This document shows positions 1-8,077 of a DNA stretch of 64,000 nucleotides, in pieces; within the stretch, counting starts at the first letter, position 1; each line of letters starts with the position of its first letter. A program made the position numbers and the translations under genes. Location of the stretch: the NCBI RefSeq assembly GCF_028649395.1, contig NZ_JAQSUW010000011.1, positions 218,752 through 282,751 on the forward strand, read 5' to 3'. Below the pieces are notes generated by a model, which saw only the letters and a program-made list of their open reading frames with translations, searched no databases and was not told the DNA's origin. The DNA comes from Pseudomonas sp. Gutcm_11s. GTDB lineage: Bacteria > Pseudomonadota > Gammaproteobacteria > Pseudomonadales > Pseudomonadaceae.

Positions 1-276
1 GGTGCAGTAGAGCAGGCGCAGCATGATGAAGGCGAAGCCGAGAGCGGCGGTCAGCGGCCCGCCGATCTGGCCGGTCGCCTCGCCCAGGTAGAGCAGGACG
101 ATGAACAGCACCGACTGTTCCAGGCTGTTGCCATGGGCGCGCACGGCTTTGATCAGGTCCGGCTTGCCGTCGTCGCCGAAGGCCACCTGGTGGCGCATGC
201 GCAGGCGCGAGATGTTGAGTGACAGGGCGATCAGCAGCAGCGCCAGGATGGCGGCGATATACACGCTGTAGAGCAT
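1..276 (-). CDS. MAPEG family membrane protein (partial, runs off left edge)
   Basis: The minus-strand frame opens with ATG at 276 and stays open to base 1, giving at least 92 residues. It starts with a hydrophobic helix (about residues 3-22). A RxxxxN-type MAPEG signature follows, seen as VRAHGNSLEQ near residue 50, then two further hydrophobic helices. MAPEG proteins are small four-helix membrane proteins related to microsomal glutathione transferases; in bacteria most have no assigned substrate. The C-terminus lies outside the window. It lies beyond the nitrate ABC ATPase gene on the same strand, but a hairpin at 352-372 and a gap of over 100 bases suggest a separate unit. Confidence 0.8.
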   Translation of the reverse strand, partial: MLYSVYIAAILALLLIALSLNISRLRMRHQVAFGDDGKPDLIKAVRAHGNSLEQSVLFIVLLYLGEATGQIGGPLTAALGFAFIMLRLLYCT

Positions 277-351
277 GGTGGTTCCTCTTGTTGTCGTTGT
301 GCCGCCAGCCTAGGCCCTGCCGCGCTCCCGGAGAAGGGGTGGAAACGACAA

Positions 352-372
352 AGCCCGGCACGTGGCCGGGCT
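352..372 (-). terminator. Hairpin after the nitrate ABC ATPase gene
   Basis: A GC-rich stem (AGCCCGGC paired with GCCGGGCT around a 4-5 base loop) lies 17 bases past the stop of the minus-strand ATPase gene and is followed by a short TTTGT run. It is a plausible intrinsic terminator of the nrt operon, though the U-run is weak. Confidence 0.5.
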
Positions 373-388
373 CGTCGGGTTGCCGGGC

Positions 389-1180
389 TCAGGCGGCTGG
401 GCGTTGCTGGCGCTGGTAGAGGAATTCCAGCACCGCCGTGCGGTACTCGTGGTAGCGACTGTCGTTGGCCAGGGCCAGGCGGTCGCGTGGGCGATCCAGC
501 TCGACCCGCACGATATCGCCGATGGTCGCCGCCGGGCCGTTGGTCATCATCACGATGCGATCGGACAGCAGCACCGCCTCATCCACGTCGTGGGTGACCA
601 TCACCACGGTGCTGTGGGTCTGGCCGACGATGCGCAGCAGCTCGTCCTGCAGGTGGGCGCGGGTCAGGGCGTCCAGCGCGCCGAACGGCTCGTCCATCAG
701 CAGCACCTTGGGCTCCATGGCTAGCGCGCGGGCGATGCCGACACGCTGCTTCATGCCCCCGGAGATCTCGTTGGGGTGCTTGTGCGTGGCATGGTCGAGG
801 CCGACCATGGCCAGCGCCGCGCTGGTGCGCTCCTTGAGCAGGGCCTTGCTCTCCTTGCCACCGAACACTCGTTCCACGGCCAGGTGGACGTTGCCGAAGC
901 AGGTCATCCAGGGCAGCAGGCTGTGGTTCTGGAACACCACGGCGCGCTCCGGGCCGGGGCCGTCGATCTCACGGCCGTTGCAGATCAGCCCGCCCTCGCT
1001 GGCCTCCAGCAGGCCGGCGATCAGGTTGAGCACGGTGGATTTGCCGCAGCCGGAGTGGCCGATCAGCGAGACGAACTCGCCCTTGGCTATGCTCAGGTTG
1101 ACGTCGGCCAAGGCCTGGAAGCGGCCCTTCTTGGTATCGAAGTGTTTGCTGACGCTGGTCAGCTCGACGAACTTGTCCAT
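389..1180 (-). CDS. nrtD: Nitrate/nitrite ABC transporter, ATP-binding protein
   Basis: This 263-residue protein starts at ATG 1180 (MDKFVELTS); the longer open frame upstream overlaps the permease gene and is rejected. It shows a Walker A (GHSGCGKST), a signature motif ([15 protein letters not shown]) and a Walker B (VLLMDEPFG), all intact, and matches the NrtD/SsuB/TauB class of ATPases that energise uptake of oxyanions and related compounds. It is the third gene after nrtA and nrtB, 10 bases after the permease stop, so one transcript is likely. Assignment to nitrate rests on the adjacent NrtA-type binding protein and the ANTAR-type leader. The symbol varies between genera (nrtC, nrtD, nasD). 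Confidence 0.88.
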   Translation of the reverse strand: MDKFVELTSVSKHFDTKKGRFQALADVNLSIAKGEFVSLIGHSGCGKSTVLNLIAGLLEASEGGLICNGREIDGPGPERAVVFQNHSLLPWMTCFGNVHLAVERVFGGKESKALLKERTSAALAMVGLDHATHKHPNEISGGMKQRVGIARALAMEPKVLLMDEPFGALDALTRAHLQDELLRIVGQTHSTVVMVTHDVDEAVLLSDRIVMMTNGPAATIGDIVRVELDRPRDRLALANDSRYHEYRTAVLEFLYQRQQRPAA

Positions 1181-1190
1181 GGCGGTCTCC

Positions 1191-2033
1191 TTAGCTCGCG
1201 TAGTCGAAGCGCTTGGCCAGCAGGAGCAGCGCCTGCTCCAGGGCCAGGCCGACCAGGCCAACGATGATGATGGCGATGAGGATGTGTTCGACGTTGAGGT
1301 TGTTCCACTCGTCCCACACCCAGAAGCCCAGGCCGGTGCCGCCGGTGAGCATCTCCGCGGCGACTATCACCAGCCAGGCTACGCCGATGGCCAGTCGGAT
1401 GCCGGTCATCAGGTGCGGTAGCACGGCGGGGAACAGGATTCGGGTCAGCACCTTGAACTCCGACAGCTTGAGCACGCGGGCGACGTTGAGATAGTCCTGC
1501 GGCACGCTGGCCACGCCGGCGGCGGTGTTGAGGATGATCGGCCAGATCGAACTGATGAAGATCACCCAGATAGAGGCCGGGCCGGCAGCCTCGAACACCA
1601 GCAGGCCGATCGGCAGCCAGGCCAGCGGTGATACCGGGCGCAGCAGGCTGATGATCGGCGAGAGCATGCCGGCGAGGAAGGCGAAGCGGCCGATGGCGAA
1701 GCCCAGCGGAATGCCGATCAGCGCCGCCAGGCCGAAGCCGACACCGACCCGGCCGAGCGAGTGCAGGATGTTCCAGCCGATGCCCATGTCGTTGGGGCCG
1801 TTGTCGTAGAACGGGTCGGCGAACAGCTCCAGCGCCGAGTACCAGGTCGACAGCGGGCCCGGCAGGCCCTCGCTGCGTGCGGCGATCAGCGCCCACACGC
1901 CGATGAACAGGGCGATGCCGAGCAGTGGCGGGGTGATCGCCTTGACCAGGTTGGCCAGCGTCTGCGCCGTTATCAGGTGGCGTGACGAGGCGACGGGAGC
2001 GGTTTGCAGCGGAGTTTTCAGGGGCGCGTTCAT
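1191..2033 (-). CDS. nrtB: Nitrate ABC transporter, permease
   Basis: This is a 280-residue inner-membrane permease of the BPD-transport type (NrtB/SsuC/CmpB family). About six hydrophobic segments are visible, and the EAA-like loop falls near residues 190-215 ([17 protein letters not shown]), which contacts the ATPase. The start at 2033 is 13 bases after the nrtA stop codon, and the gene is followed after 10 bases by the ATPase. It is the second gene of the nrtA-nrtB-nrtD operon controlled by the leader at 3355-3486. Confidence 0.9.
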   Translation of the reverse strand: MNAPLKTPLQTAPVASSRHLITAQTLANLVKAITPPLLGIALFIGVWALIAARSEGLPGPLSTWYSALELFADPFYDNGPNDMGIGWNILHSLGRVGVGFGLAALIGIPLGFAIGRFAFLAGMLSPIISLLRPVSPLAWLPIGLLVFEAAGPASIWVIFISSIWPIILNTAAGVASVPQDYLNVARVLKLSEFKVLTRILFPAVLPHLMTGIRLAIGVAWLVIVAAEMLTGGTGLGFWVWDEWNNLNVEHILIAIIIVGLVGLALEQALLLLAKRFDYAS

Positions 2034-2046
2034 GGTGGCCTCCGAC

Positions 2047-3330
2047 TCAGGCTTTGATCGCGAACGAGGCAGCGTAGGCGGCCGGGTTGGAGCCGTCCCA
2101 GACCTTGCCGTCGATCAGCGTGCTGCTGCGCAGCGGGCTGCTCGGCACGGCTATGCCCAGGGCGCTGGCGGCCTCGGCGTAGAGCTTGGTCTGGTTCACC
2201 GCGGCGGCCACGGCGGCGTAGTCCGGGTCGTCCTTGATCAGGCCCCAGCGCTTGAACTGGGTGAGGAACCACATGCCGTCGGAGTGGTAGGGGAAGTTGA
2301 CGCTGCCGTCCTTGCAGAAGGCCATGGCGTGCTGGTCCTCCCAGCTGTTGCCGAGGCCGTCCTCGTAGTGGCCGAGGAAGCGCTGCTCGATCACTTCGGC
2401 CGGCGCGTTGACGTAGGCCTTGCCGGAAATCAGCTTGGCGGTGGCCTTCTTGTTCTCGGCGCTGGCCTCGATGAAGCGGCTGGCGTCGAGGATGGCCATG
2501 ACCAGCGCGCGGGCGGTATTGGGATTTTGCTCGACGAATTCGCGGGAGCAGCCGAGCACCTTCTCCGGGTGGTCGGCCCAGATCTGTTGGGTAGTGGTGG
2601 CGGTGAAGCCGATCTTGTCGAAGATCGCCCGCGCGCCCCAGGGCTCGCCGACGCAGAAACCGTCCATGTTGCCGACGCGCATGTTGGCCACCATCTGCGG
2701 CGGCGGCACGGTGATGGTCTTGACGTCGGTGAAGGGGTTGATGCCGTGGCTGGCTAGCCAGTAGTACAGCCACATGGCGTGGGTGCCGGTGGGGAAGGTC
2801 TGGGCGAAGGTCAGCGGCGTGCCGCCCTTCTTGATGTGCGCGGCCAGTTGCTCGCCGGTGGTGACGCCGGCTTCCTTGAGCTGCTTGGAGAGGGTGATGG
2901 CCTGGCCGTTCTGGTTCAGGCCCATGAGCACGGCCATGTCCTTCTGCGGGCCGGCCAGGCCGAGCTGCGAGCTGTACATCATGCCGTACAGCACGTGGGA
3001 GGCATCCAGCTCGCCGGTATTGAGCTTGTCGCGCACGCCAGCCCAGGAGGCTTCCTTGCTCGGGGTGATGGTCAGGCCGTACTTGGCGGCGAAGCCTTGG
3101 GTGGCGGCGACCACCACCGAGGCGCAGTCGGTCAGCGGGATGAAGCCGATCTTCAGTGCGGCTTTCTCCGGGGCATCGGAGCCGGCGGCGTAGGCCGCGC
3201 TGCGCAGGAAGCCCGGGGCGGACAGGCCAAGGGCGGCGATGCCACCCACGGTGCCGGCTATGGCGATGGACTGCTTGAGGAAGTTGCGGCGGCTGCTATC
3301 GACCGTTTTTTTCGAATCACGCTCACTCAT
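2047..3330 (-). CDS. nrtA: Nitrate-binding periplasmic protein (Tat-exported)
   Basis: This 427-residue protein has a twin-arginine signal (SSRRNFLKQSIAIAG, residues 12-26) followed by a hydrophobic stretch and an AYAAGS cleavage region. The mature part is the NrtA/NasF/CmpA type of substrate-binding protein, which captures nitrate in the periplasm and hands it to NrtB. An AAGGA ribosome site lies 7 bases before ATG 3330. It is strikingly similar to the NasS-like protein at 8078-9292 (shared GLNQNGQAI, FPTGTHAMWLYYWLA, NIWADHPEKVLG-like blocks). Expression is expected to need sigma54 and NasT, as the leader carries two ANTAR-type hairpins and a terminator. Confidence 0.93.
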   Translation of the reverse strand: MSERDSKKTVDSSRRNFLKQSIAIAGTVGGIAALGLSAPGFLRSAAYAAGSDAPEKAALKIGFIPLTDCASVVVAATQGFAAKYGLTITPSKEASWAGVRDKLNTGELDASHVLYGMMYSSQLGLAGPQKDMAVLMGLNQNGQAITLSKQLKEAGVTTGEQLAAHIKKGGTPLTFAQTFPTGTHAMWLYYWLASHGINPFTDVKTITVPPPQMVANMRVGNMDGFCVGEPWGARAIFDKIGFTATTTQQIWADHPEKVLGCSREFVEQNPNTARALVMAILDASRFIEASAENKKATAKLISGKAYVNAPAEVIEQRFLGHYEDGLGNSWEDQHAMAFCKDGSVNFPYHSDGMWFLTQFKRWGLIKDDPDYAAVAAAVNQTKLYAEAASALGIAVPSSPLRSSTLIDGKVWDGSNPAAYAASFAIKA

Positions 3331-3353
3331 GGAATGTTCCTTGTCATGGGCAA

Positions 3354-3412
3354 TAAAAAACGGCGTACGTCGAAGCTCCCGATGGGGGAGGGAGCTCCGA
3401 CGGACGCCGTTG
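3354..3412 (-). terminator. Transcription attenuator in the nrtA leader
   Basis: On the minus strand a 22-base arm (3411-3390) pairs with a second arm (3380-3359) at 20 of 22 positions around a 9-base loop. Six T residues (3360-3355) follow or overlap the end of the stem. It lies 25 bases before the nrtA start, so it would stop transcription before the gene. Its 5' arm includes the loop and 3' half of the second hexaloop hairpin, making the two structures mutually exclusive. Confidence 0.85.
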
Positions 3413-3442
3413 TCCGTGATCCGCGGCTCACCGCCGTTGGTG
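3400..3442 (-). promoter_or_regulatory. Tandem hexaloop hairpins, ANTAR (NasT) target in nrtA leader
   Basis: Read on the minus strand, hairpin P1 (3442-3429) is CACC-AACGGC-GGTG. After an 11-base linker, hairpin P2 (3417-3400) is ACGGAC-AACGGC-GTCCGT. Both six-base loops are identical and have A at position 1 and G at position 4, the conserved bases of RNAs bound by ANTAR antiterminators. P2 overlaps the terminator arm. Binding of a NasT dimer would hold P2 and prevent the terminator. Confidence 0.85.
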
Positions 3443-3469
3443 TGCTGCGCTGGAATCTACGGTGACGAT

Positions 3470-3486
3470 TGCAAGGGGCTTGCCAG
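3470..3486 (-). promoter_or_regulatory. Sigma54-type promoter of nrtABD
   Basis: The minus strand reads CTGGCAAGCCCCTTGCA, matching the YTGGCACGN4TTGCW consensus with the essential GG and GC doublets spaced by exactly 10 bases. The predicted transcription start near 3459 lies about 17 bases before hairpin P1, as expected for an ANTAR leader. Nitrogen control through NtrC is inferred. Confidence 0.7.
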
Positions 3487-3625
3487 TTTTCTGCGAGTGA
3501 TTCGATTGGCGATGGAGGCTGGCTGATACGACGGGTAATTTAGAGGAAATATTTGTTTTAAATCAGTGTGTTATATCGTTATTAAAGATGCCGGTAGCGG
3601 TCGCTGGAGCGTACCGGCTGAGCGG

Positions 3626-3647
3626 GGTGCTGCACCGTGGGGTGGCC
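3626..3647. promoter_or_regulatory. Possible enhancer (NtrC-like) site
   Basis: The stretch contains GGTGC-T-GCACC as a perfect dyad, followed by GTGGGGTGG, about 165 bases upstream of the predicted sigma54 start. The half-sites resemble NtrC sites (GCACC and GGTGC), but the arrangement is not the standard spacing, so this is tentative. Confidence 0.25.
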
Positions 3648-3692
3648 GTTGCGGCGCACCCGTGAGCGCTTTTGGTTCGGTCCCCAGGCGGA

Positions 3693-4004
3693 TCACACGC
3701 GCTGGCGCTGCGCCTCCTCGGCATATTCCTTGAGCCAGCGCAGCACCTCTACCGCCTCCCAGCGGCTGGGGTCGAACAGCGCGTAGACCTGGCCCTGGTA
3801 GCCGACCACATCGACCGGCCGGTGGTAGCCGCCGCGTTGCAGCAGTGCCTCGATCTCGGCGAAACAGGTATTGAAGTGCACGCGCTTGAACGGCGTCCGG
3901 TTGCCGGTGACCAGGCCTTCCAAGCGTAGCTCGTCGATCGTGGCGCGGATGTGCTCCAGTGGCATCTGGTTCACTTTGTTCTTCAGCTGCAGTACGTCCA
4001 GCAT
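3693..4004 (-). CDS. Conserved protein of unknown function
   Basis: The gene gives a 103-residue protein starting at MLDVLQLKNKVNQMP (ATG 4004), preceded by a clear AAGGAG. The longer open frame up to 4106 adds an unlikely N-terminus over AT-rich intergenic DNA and is rejected. It is a soluble, charged protein with helical N- and C-terminal parts and a central YHRPVDVVGYQGQVYALFDP segment that looks like beta strands. No catalytic motif is visible and I do not recognise the family. The gene stands alone between the nrt leader and a divergent lipoprotein gene. Confidence 0.7.
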   Translation of the reverse strand: MLDVLQLKNKVNQMPLEHIRATIDELRLEGLVTGNRTPFKRVHFNTCFAEIEALLQRGGYHRPVDVVGYQGQVYALFDPSRWEAVEVLRWLKEYAEEAQRQRV

Positions 4005-4137
4005 GATCGGCTCCTTGGGTTCTATGGCCACGAAAGAGTCAGCGAAAAGCACTGTACAAATAAACACTACTGGATAATAGTACAGCTCAAGTGCCGTCGA
4101 GATCATCGAGACCGAAGTCGGAACAGGAGCTGCCTAT

Positions 4138-4527
4138 ATGCACCACAAGCTGATGACAATTCTGCTGTTGGCCATGCTGGCGGGCTGCGCCCAGCCGCAG
4201 GTGGAGCAACCCAGGGCGAAGGGTGCCTATCTGGTGATCGAGGGTGCCAAGGCCTGGGCCGTGCTGGTGCGTGACGGCAAGCGAGTGGAGGAAGAGGTCG
4301 GCAGGGTGCTCGATGTGGTCAAGCTGCCGGGGCAGAACTCCAGCATCTCTGCCAGCTATGTGATCGACACGCCTAATTGCGGGCGCCTGCAGTGGCTGAC
4401 CGAGCGTGGTGGCGAAGGTGAGGTGACGCGCCTGGCGCATGCCGATGAAGTGGTGGGCGAGCGCCCTGACTGCAGCATTGCCAGCGACCTGTCGCAGGCT
4501 TGGACGGCGCTGGATTACTCCGGCTGA
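4138..4527 (+). CDS. Small lipoprotein of unknown function
   Basis: This 129-residue protein begins with a lipoprotein signal peptide; the lipobox LAGC places the modified cysteine at residue 17. The mature part has no recognised domain; it has two further cysteines (in TPNCG and RPDCS) that could form a disulfide in the periplasm. The start ATG at 4138 is the only one giving a proper signal peptide. It is divergent from the unknown gene at 3693-4004 and convergent with alaC, sharing the terminator at 4547-4574. Confidence 0.75.
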   Translation: MHHKLMTILLLAMLAGCAQPQVEQPRAKGAYLVIEGAKAWAVLVRDGKRVEEEVGRVLDVVKLPGQNSSISASYVIDTPNCGRLQWLTERGGEGEVTRLAHADEVVGERPDCSIASDLSQAWTALDYSG

Positions 4528-4546
4528 GGTGAACAGGCTGATATGA

Positions 4547-4574
4547 AAAGGCCCCGACTCGTGTCGGGGCCTTT
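4547..4574. terminator. Bidirectional intrinsic terminator
   Basis: AAAGGCCCCGAC and GTCGGGGCCTTT form a perfect 12-base stem with a TCGT loop and A/T runs on both sides. It serves the lipoprotein gene on plus and alaC on minus. Confidence 0.9.
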
Positions 4575-4579
4575 CGTTT

Positions 4580-5836
4580 TCAGGCCGATTCGGGCTTGGC
4601 CTTGCCGGTTGCCCGCTTCGGCTTGGCCGCTGGCGCCTCGATCAGGCCGTCTGCGCGGAACATCGCCTTGATGCCACGGATGGCCTGGCGGGTACGGTCC
4701 TGGTTCTCGATCAGGGCGAAGCGCACGTGGTCGTCGCCGTAGTCACCGAAGCCCAGGCCCGGCGAGACGCAGACCTTGGCTTCCAGCAGCAGCTTCTTGG
4801 CGAACTCCAGCGAACCCAAGTGGGCATAGGGCTCGGGGATCTTGGCCCAGATGTACATGGAGGCCTTGGGCTTCTCCACCATCCAGCCTGCCTCGTGCAG
4901 ACCCTTGACCAGCATGTTGCGGCGCTCGCGGTACTGCTCGGCGATATCGCGCACGCACTGCTGGTCGCCTTCCAGAGCGGCGATGGCCGCCACCTGCAGC
5001 GGGGTGAAGGTGCCGTAGTCGTGGTAGCTCTTGATCCGCGCCAGGGCGGCGACCAGCTCCGGGTTGCCGACCATGAAGCCGATGCGCCAGCCGGCCATGT
5101 TGTAGCTCTTGGACAGGGTGAAGAACTCCACCGCGATGTCCTTGGCGCCTTCCACCTGCATGATCGACGGGGCTTTCCAGCCGTCGTAGACGATGTCGGC
5201 ATAGGCCAGGTCGTGGACCACCAGTACGTCGTACTGCTTGGCCAGGGCCACCACGCGTTCGAAGAAGTCCAGCTCCACGCACTGCGCGGTGGGGTTGGAG
5301 GGGAAGCCGAGGATCATCATCTTCGGCTTCGGGATGGCCTCGCGGATGGCCCGCTCCAGTTCGGCGAAGAAGTCCACGCCGGGCACCAGCGGCACCGAGC
5401 GCACCTGGGCGCCGGCGATCACCGCGCCGTAGATGTGGATCGGGTAGCTGGGGTTGGGCACCAGTACGGTGTCGCCATGGTCCAGGGTGGCCAGCATCAG
5501 GTGCGCCAGGCCTTCCTTGGAGCCGATGGTGACGATGGCCTCGCTTTCCGGGTCGATCTCCACGTCATAGCGGTCCTTGTACCAGCGCGAGATGGCGCGG
5601 CGCAGACGTGGAATACCGCGGGAGGTGGAGTAGCCGTGGGTGTCTTCGCGCTGGGCGACCTGCACCAGCTTCTCGACGATGTGCGGCGGAGTGGCGCCGT
5701 CCGGATTACCCATGCTGAAGTCGATGATGTCCTCGCCACGGCGGCGGGCGGCCATCTTCAGTTCGGCAGTGATATTGAAAACGTAGGGGGGGAGACGATC
5801 GATGCGCGCAAAACGGCGCTTGGCATTGTCAGCCAT
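4580..5836 (-). CDS. alaC: Alanine transaminase (class I/II aminotransferase)
   Basis: This 418-residue PLP enzyme matches AlaC, which makes alanine from pyruvate with glutamate as amino donor. The start is ATG 5836 (MADNAKRRFARID); the open frame extends 81 codons further without support. The PLP lysine lies in TLSKSYNMAGWRIG, and the family blocks SMGNPDGATPP, PNPSYPIH and LGFPSNPTAQ are intact. A basic, Ala/Pro/Lys-rich tail of about 20 residues ends the protein. It is monocistronic, with its own terminator shared with the convergent lipoprotein gene. Confidence 0.92.
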   Translation of the reverse strand: MADNAKRRFARIDRLPPYVFNITAELKMAARRRGEDIIDFSMGNPDGATPPHIVEKLVQVAQREDTHGYSTSRGIPRLRRAISRWYKDRYDVEIDPESEAIVTIGSKEGLAHLMLATLDHGDTVLVPNPSYPIHIYGAVIAGAQVRSVPLVPGVDFFAELERAIREAIPKPKMMILGFPSNPTAQCVELDFFERVVALAKQYDVLVVHDLAYADIVYDGWKAPSIMQVEGAKDIAVEFFTLSKSYNMAGWRIGFMVGNPELVAALARIKSYHDYGTFTPLQVAAIAALEGDQQCVRDIAEQYRERRNMLVKGLHEAGWMVEKPKASMYIWAKIPEPYAHLGSLEFAKKLLLEAKVCVSPGLGFGDYGDDHVRFALIENQDRTRQAIRGIKAMFRADGLIEAPAAKPKRATGKAKPESA

Positions 5837-5967
5837 GCTTTCCTCGGAGTACGTAAGCGCCCGGAACCGTCCGAGCGACGCAGGCCACATGCGTGTGGCC
5901 TGGCGCGAAGATAAGGGGCTGGGCCCGCCGCTGTCCAGAGCAGTTCGTGGGCAAATGAGCGGTGCAG

Positions 5968-7317
5968 TCAGCCCAGTTGGCGTTTCAGTCTTAGCAGCAG
6001 GTCGGCCAGCAGGCGCACTTCGGCGTCGCCGGTGCGCCAGGACGACAGGCTCAGGCGGAAGGCCGGGCGACCCTGCCACAGGGTGGGGCCGAACCAGACT
6101 TCGCCCGAGGCCTGGGCGGCCTCGCGTATGGCCACGGTCTGCTCATCCGTGTCACCGCGTACCAGCACCTGGTTGAGCACCATGCGGTTGAGCACCTGGT
6201 AGCCACCACCGCGCAGCGTTTCGGCCAGCTCGCCGGCCTGGCGGATGTGGCGGTCGATCAGCTCGCGCAGACCGTCGCGGCCGAGGCTGGCCAGGGCCGC
6301 CCAGATCGCCACGCCACGGGCGCGCCGGGAGAACTCCAGGGTCAGGTTTTTCTGTGCATCGCGGCTTGCGGTGGCGTAGGCGGCGTCACTGTTCATCGCG
6401 GCGGCCAGGGCATCGGCGTCGCGGCAGATGGCCATGGCGCTGTCGTAGGGCGTGTTAAGCCACTTGTGGCCATCGGTGGTCCAGCTATCGGCCTGCTCCA
6501 CGCCCTCGGCCAGCTGCGCCGAGGAGGAGGCCCGGGCCCACAGGCCGAAGGCGCCGTCCACATGAACCCAGGCGTCGGCTTCGCGGGCCCTGGGGATCAG
6601 CTCGGCGAAGCGGTCGAATTCGCCGGTATTGACCTCGCCGGCCTGCAGGATCAGCAGGGTGCGCTCGTCCAGCGCCGGCAGGCGTGCCGGGTCGATGCGC
6701 CCGTGCTGGTCCACCGGCGCATAGTGCAGGCGGTTCATGCCGAAGCCGAGCACGCGCAGGGCCTTCTTCACCGTGATATGCGCGGTCTCGGAGAGCACCA
6801 CGCGGATTTCCGGGGCGCCCATCAGGCCGTCGGCGTCGAAGTCCCAACCCAGGCGGGCCAGCAGTGTGCGTCGGGCAGCAGACAGGCAGGCCAAGGTACA
6901 GGCGGTAGCGCTGGTGCCGAAGCCCACGGCGCTCTCGCTCGGCAGGCCCAGGGCCTGGCACACCCAGCGCCCGGCAACCTTCTCCAGGCGGTCGGCGACC
7001 GGCGAGTTGTCGAAGGAGGAGGCGCACTGGTCCCAGGCCAGGACCAGGCGTTCCGCCGCGGCAGCAGCCGGCAGAGTGGCGCCGATGACGAAGCCGAAGT
7101 AGCGCGGGCCATTGCTCGCCACCGTGGCTGGCGAGCCGATGTCGTCGAGTTGCTGCAGTACCTGCTCGGCTGCCCGGCCGTTCTCCGGCAGGGGGCGATC
7201 AAATTCCGCGAGGGCGGCGATGGCGGCGGCGTCCGGGTACACCCGGCGCTCGGGCGTGCCGTCGAAATAGGCGAGGGCGCGGCGGTCGGCCTCGGCCAGC
7301 AGGTTGCGTTCGTTCAT
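5968..7317 (-). CDS. PLP-dependent group II decarboxylase family protein
   Basis: This 449-residue protein belongs to the pyridoxal-dependent (group II) decarboxylase superfamily, with glutamate, aromatic-amino-acid and aspartate decarboxylases. The PLP lysine is in the motif TDGHKWLNTPYD (about residues 283-294), and the cofactor Asp/His region is seen in ADAWVHVDGAFG. The N-terminal block GSPATVASNGPRYFGFVIG is typical of bacterial members annotated as aspartate aminotransferase-like or decarboxylase proteins. The substrate cannot be told from sequence. It starts at ATG 7317 and stands between alaC and nasT on the same strand with gaps over 100 bases. Confidence 0.82.
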   Translation of the reverse strand: MNERNLLAEADRRALAYFDGTPERRVYPDAAAIAALAEFDRPLPENGRAAEQVLQQLDDIGSPATVASNGPRYFGFVIGATLPAAAAAERLVLAWDQCASSFDNSPVADRLEKVAGRWVCQALGLPSESAVGFGTSATACTLACLSAARRTLLARLGWDFDADGLMGAPEIRVVLSETAHITVKKALRVLGFGMNRLHYAPVDQHGRIDPARLPALDERTLLILQAGEVNTGEFDRFAELIPRAREADAWVHVDGAFGLWARASSSAQLAEGVEQADSWTTDGHKWLNTPYDSAMAICRDADALAAAMNSDAAYATASRDAQKNLTLEFSRRARGVAIWAALASLGRDGLRELIDRHIRQAGELAETLRGGGYQVLNRMVLNQVLVRGDTDEQTVAIREAAQASGEVWFGPTLWQGRPAFRLSLSSWRTGDAEVRLLADLLLRLKRQLG

Positions 7318-7478
7318 GACCGGTGCTCGACAGGGAAGATGCTTTCTACCCTAGCCGAGAGGCGCGAGGCTCCGGCAGATACAGGCGCCCGCCGAGTTGA
7401 GCGGAACAGTGATGGTTAGGTCTGTGAAGTGACCGATACAGTTGCGCTGGCGGGCGGTACAGTCGTACCGCCCGGCTT

Positions 7479-8057
7479 TCAGTTACCCAGCATGTCGTGC
7501 ATCGCGATGATCTGCTCGGCCACCTGGATCAGCTTCTGCTGGCGGCTCATGGCCTGGCGACGCATCAGCGTGTAGGCGTCTTCCTCGTTGCAGCTCTTCA
7601 TCTTCATCAGCAGGCCCTTGGCCAGTTCGATGCGCTTGCGCTCGGCCAGCTGCTCGTCGCGGGCCTGCAGCTGAGCGCGCAGGGCCTGGTCGCTTTCGAA
7701 ACGGGCCATGGCCACGTCGAGGATCGGCTGCAGGCGATCGGTCTGGATGCCCTCGACTATGTAGGCGCTGACCCCGGACTGGATGGCCTGGCGCATCACC
7801 TGCGGGTCGTGTTCGTCGGTGAACATGACGATCGGCCGCGGCTGGTCGCGGGTCACCAGCACCACCTGCTCCATCACGTCGCGGCCGGGAGACTCGGTGT
7901 CGATCAGCACGACATCCGGGCGCACAGCCTCGACCCGTTCGGGCAGGTCGATGGTCAGGCCGGATTCGTCGACCACCTCGAAGCCGGCCTCTACCAGCGC
8001 GCTCTTCAGGCGGCCAACCTTCTTCGGCGTATCGTTGATCAGGAGTATGCGTAGCAT
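7479..8057 (-). CDS. nasT: NasT, ANTAR-domain transcription antiterminator
   Basis: This 192-residue protein has an N-terminal receiver-like domain (1-120) and a C-terminal ANTAR RNA-binding domain (about 130-190, with ERKRIELAKGLLMKMK and EEDAYTLMRRQAM). The receiver keeps an Asp in VVLIDTES but lacks the usual late Lys (SAYIVEGI), in keeping with control by partner binding rather than phosphorylation. In characterised systems NasS holds NasT inactive until nitrate or nitrite binds NasS; freed NasT then binds leader hairpins and prevents termination. Matching hairpins occur before nrtA and before nasS. The gene follows nasS by 20 bases. Confidence 0.93.
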   Translation of the reverse strand: MLRILLINDTPKKVGRLKSALVEAGFEVVDESGLTIDLPERVEAVRPDVVLIDTESPGRDVMEQVVLVTRDQPRPIVMFTDEHDPQVMRQAIQSGVSAYIVEGIQTDRLQPILDVAMARFESDQALRAQLQARDEQLAERKRIELAKGLLMKMKSCNEEDAYTLMRRQAMSRQQKLIQVAEQIIAMHDMLGN

Positions 8058-8077
8058 CGTGCTTGTGTCTCGGTCCG

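Larger units (their letters stand above)
3331..3692 (-). promoter_or_regulatory. nrtA upstream regulatory region (gene-free stretch)
   Basis: This 362-base gap holds, reading toward nrtA on the minus strand, a possible NtrC-type site (3626-3647), a sigma54 promoter (3486-3470), two hexaloop hairpins (3442-3429 and 3417-3400) and an intrinsic terminator (3411-3355) just before the ribosome site. No protein gene is supported in it. The AT-rich part around 3535-3590 shows nothing I can assign. Confidence 0.85.

Noticed and set aside
4727..5914. A 395-codon plus-strand frame opposite alaC
   Set aside because: It is antisense to an intact aminotransferase gene and has no recognisable domain.
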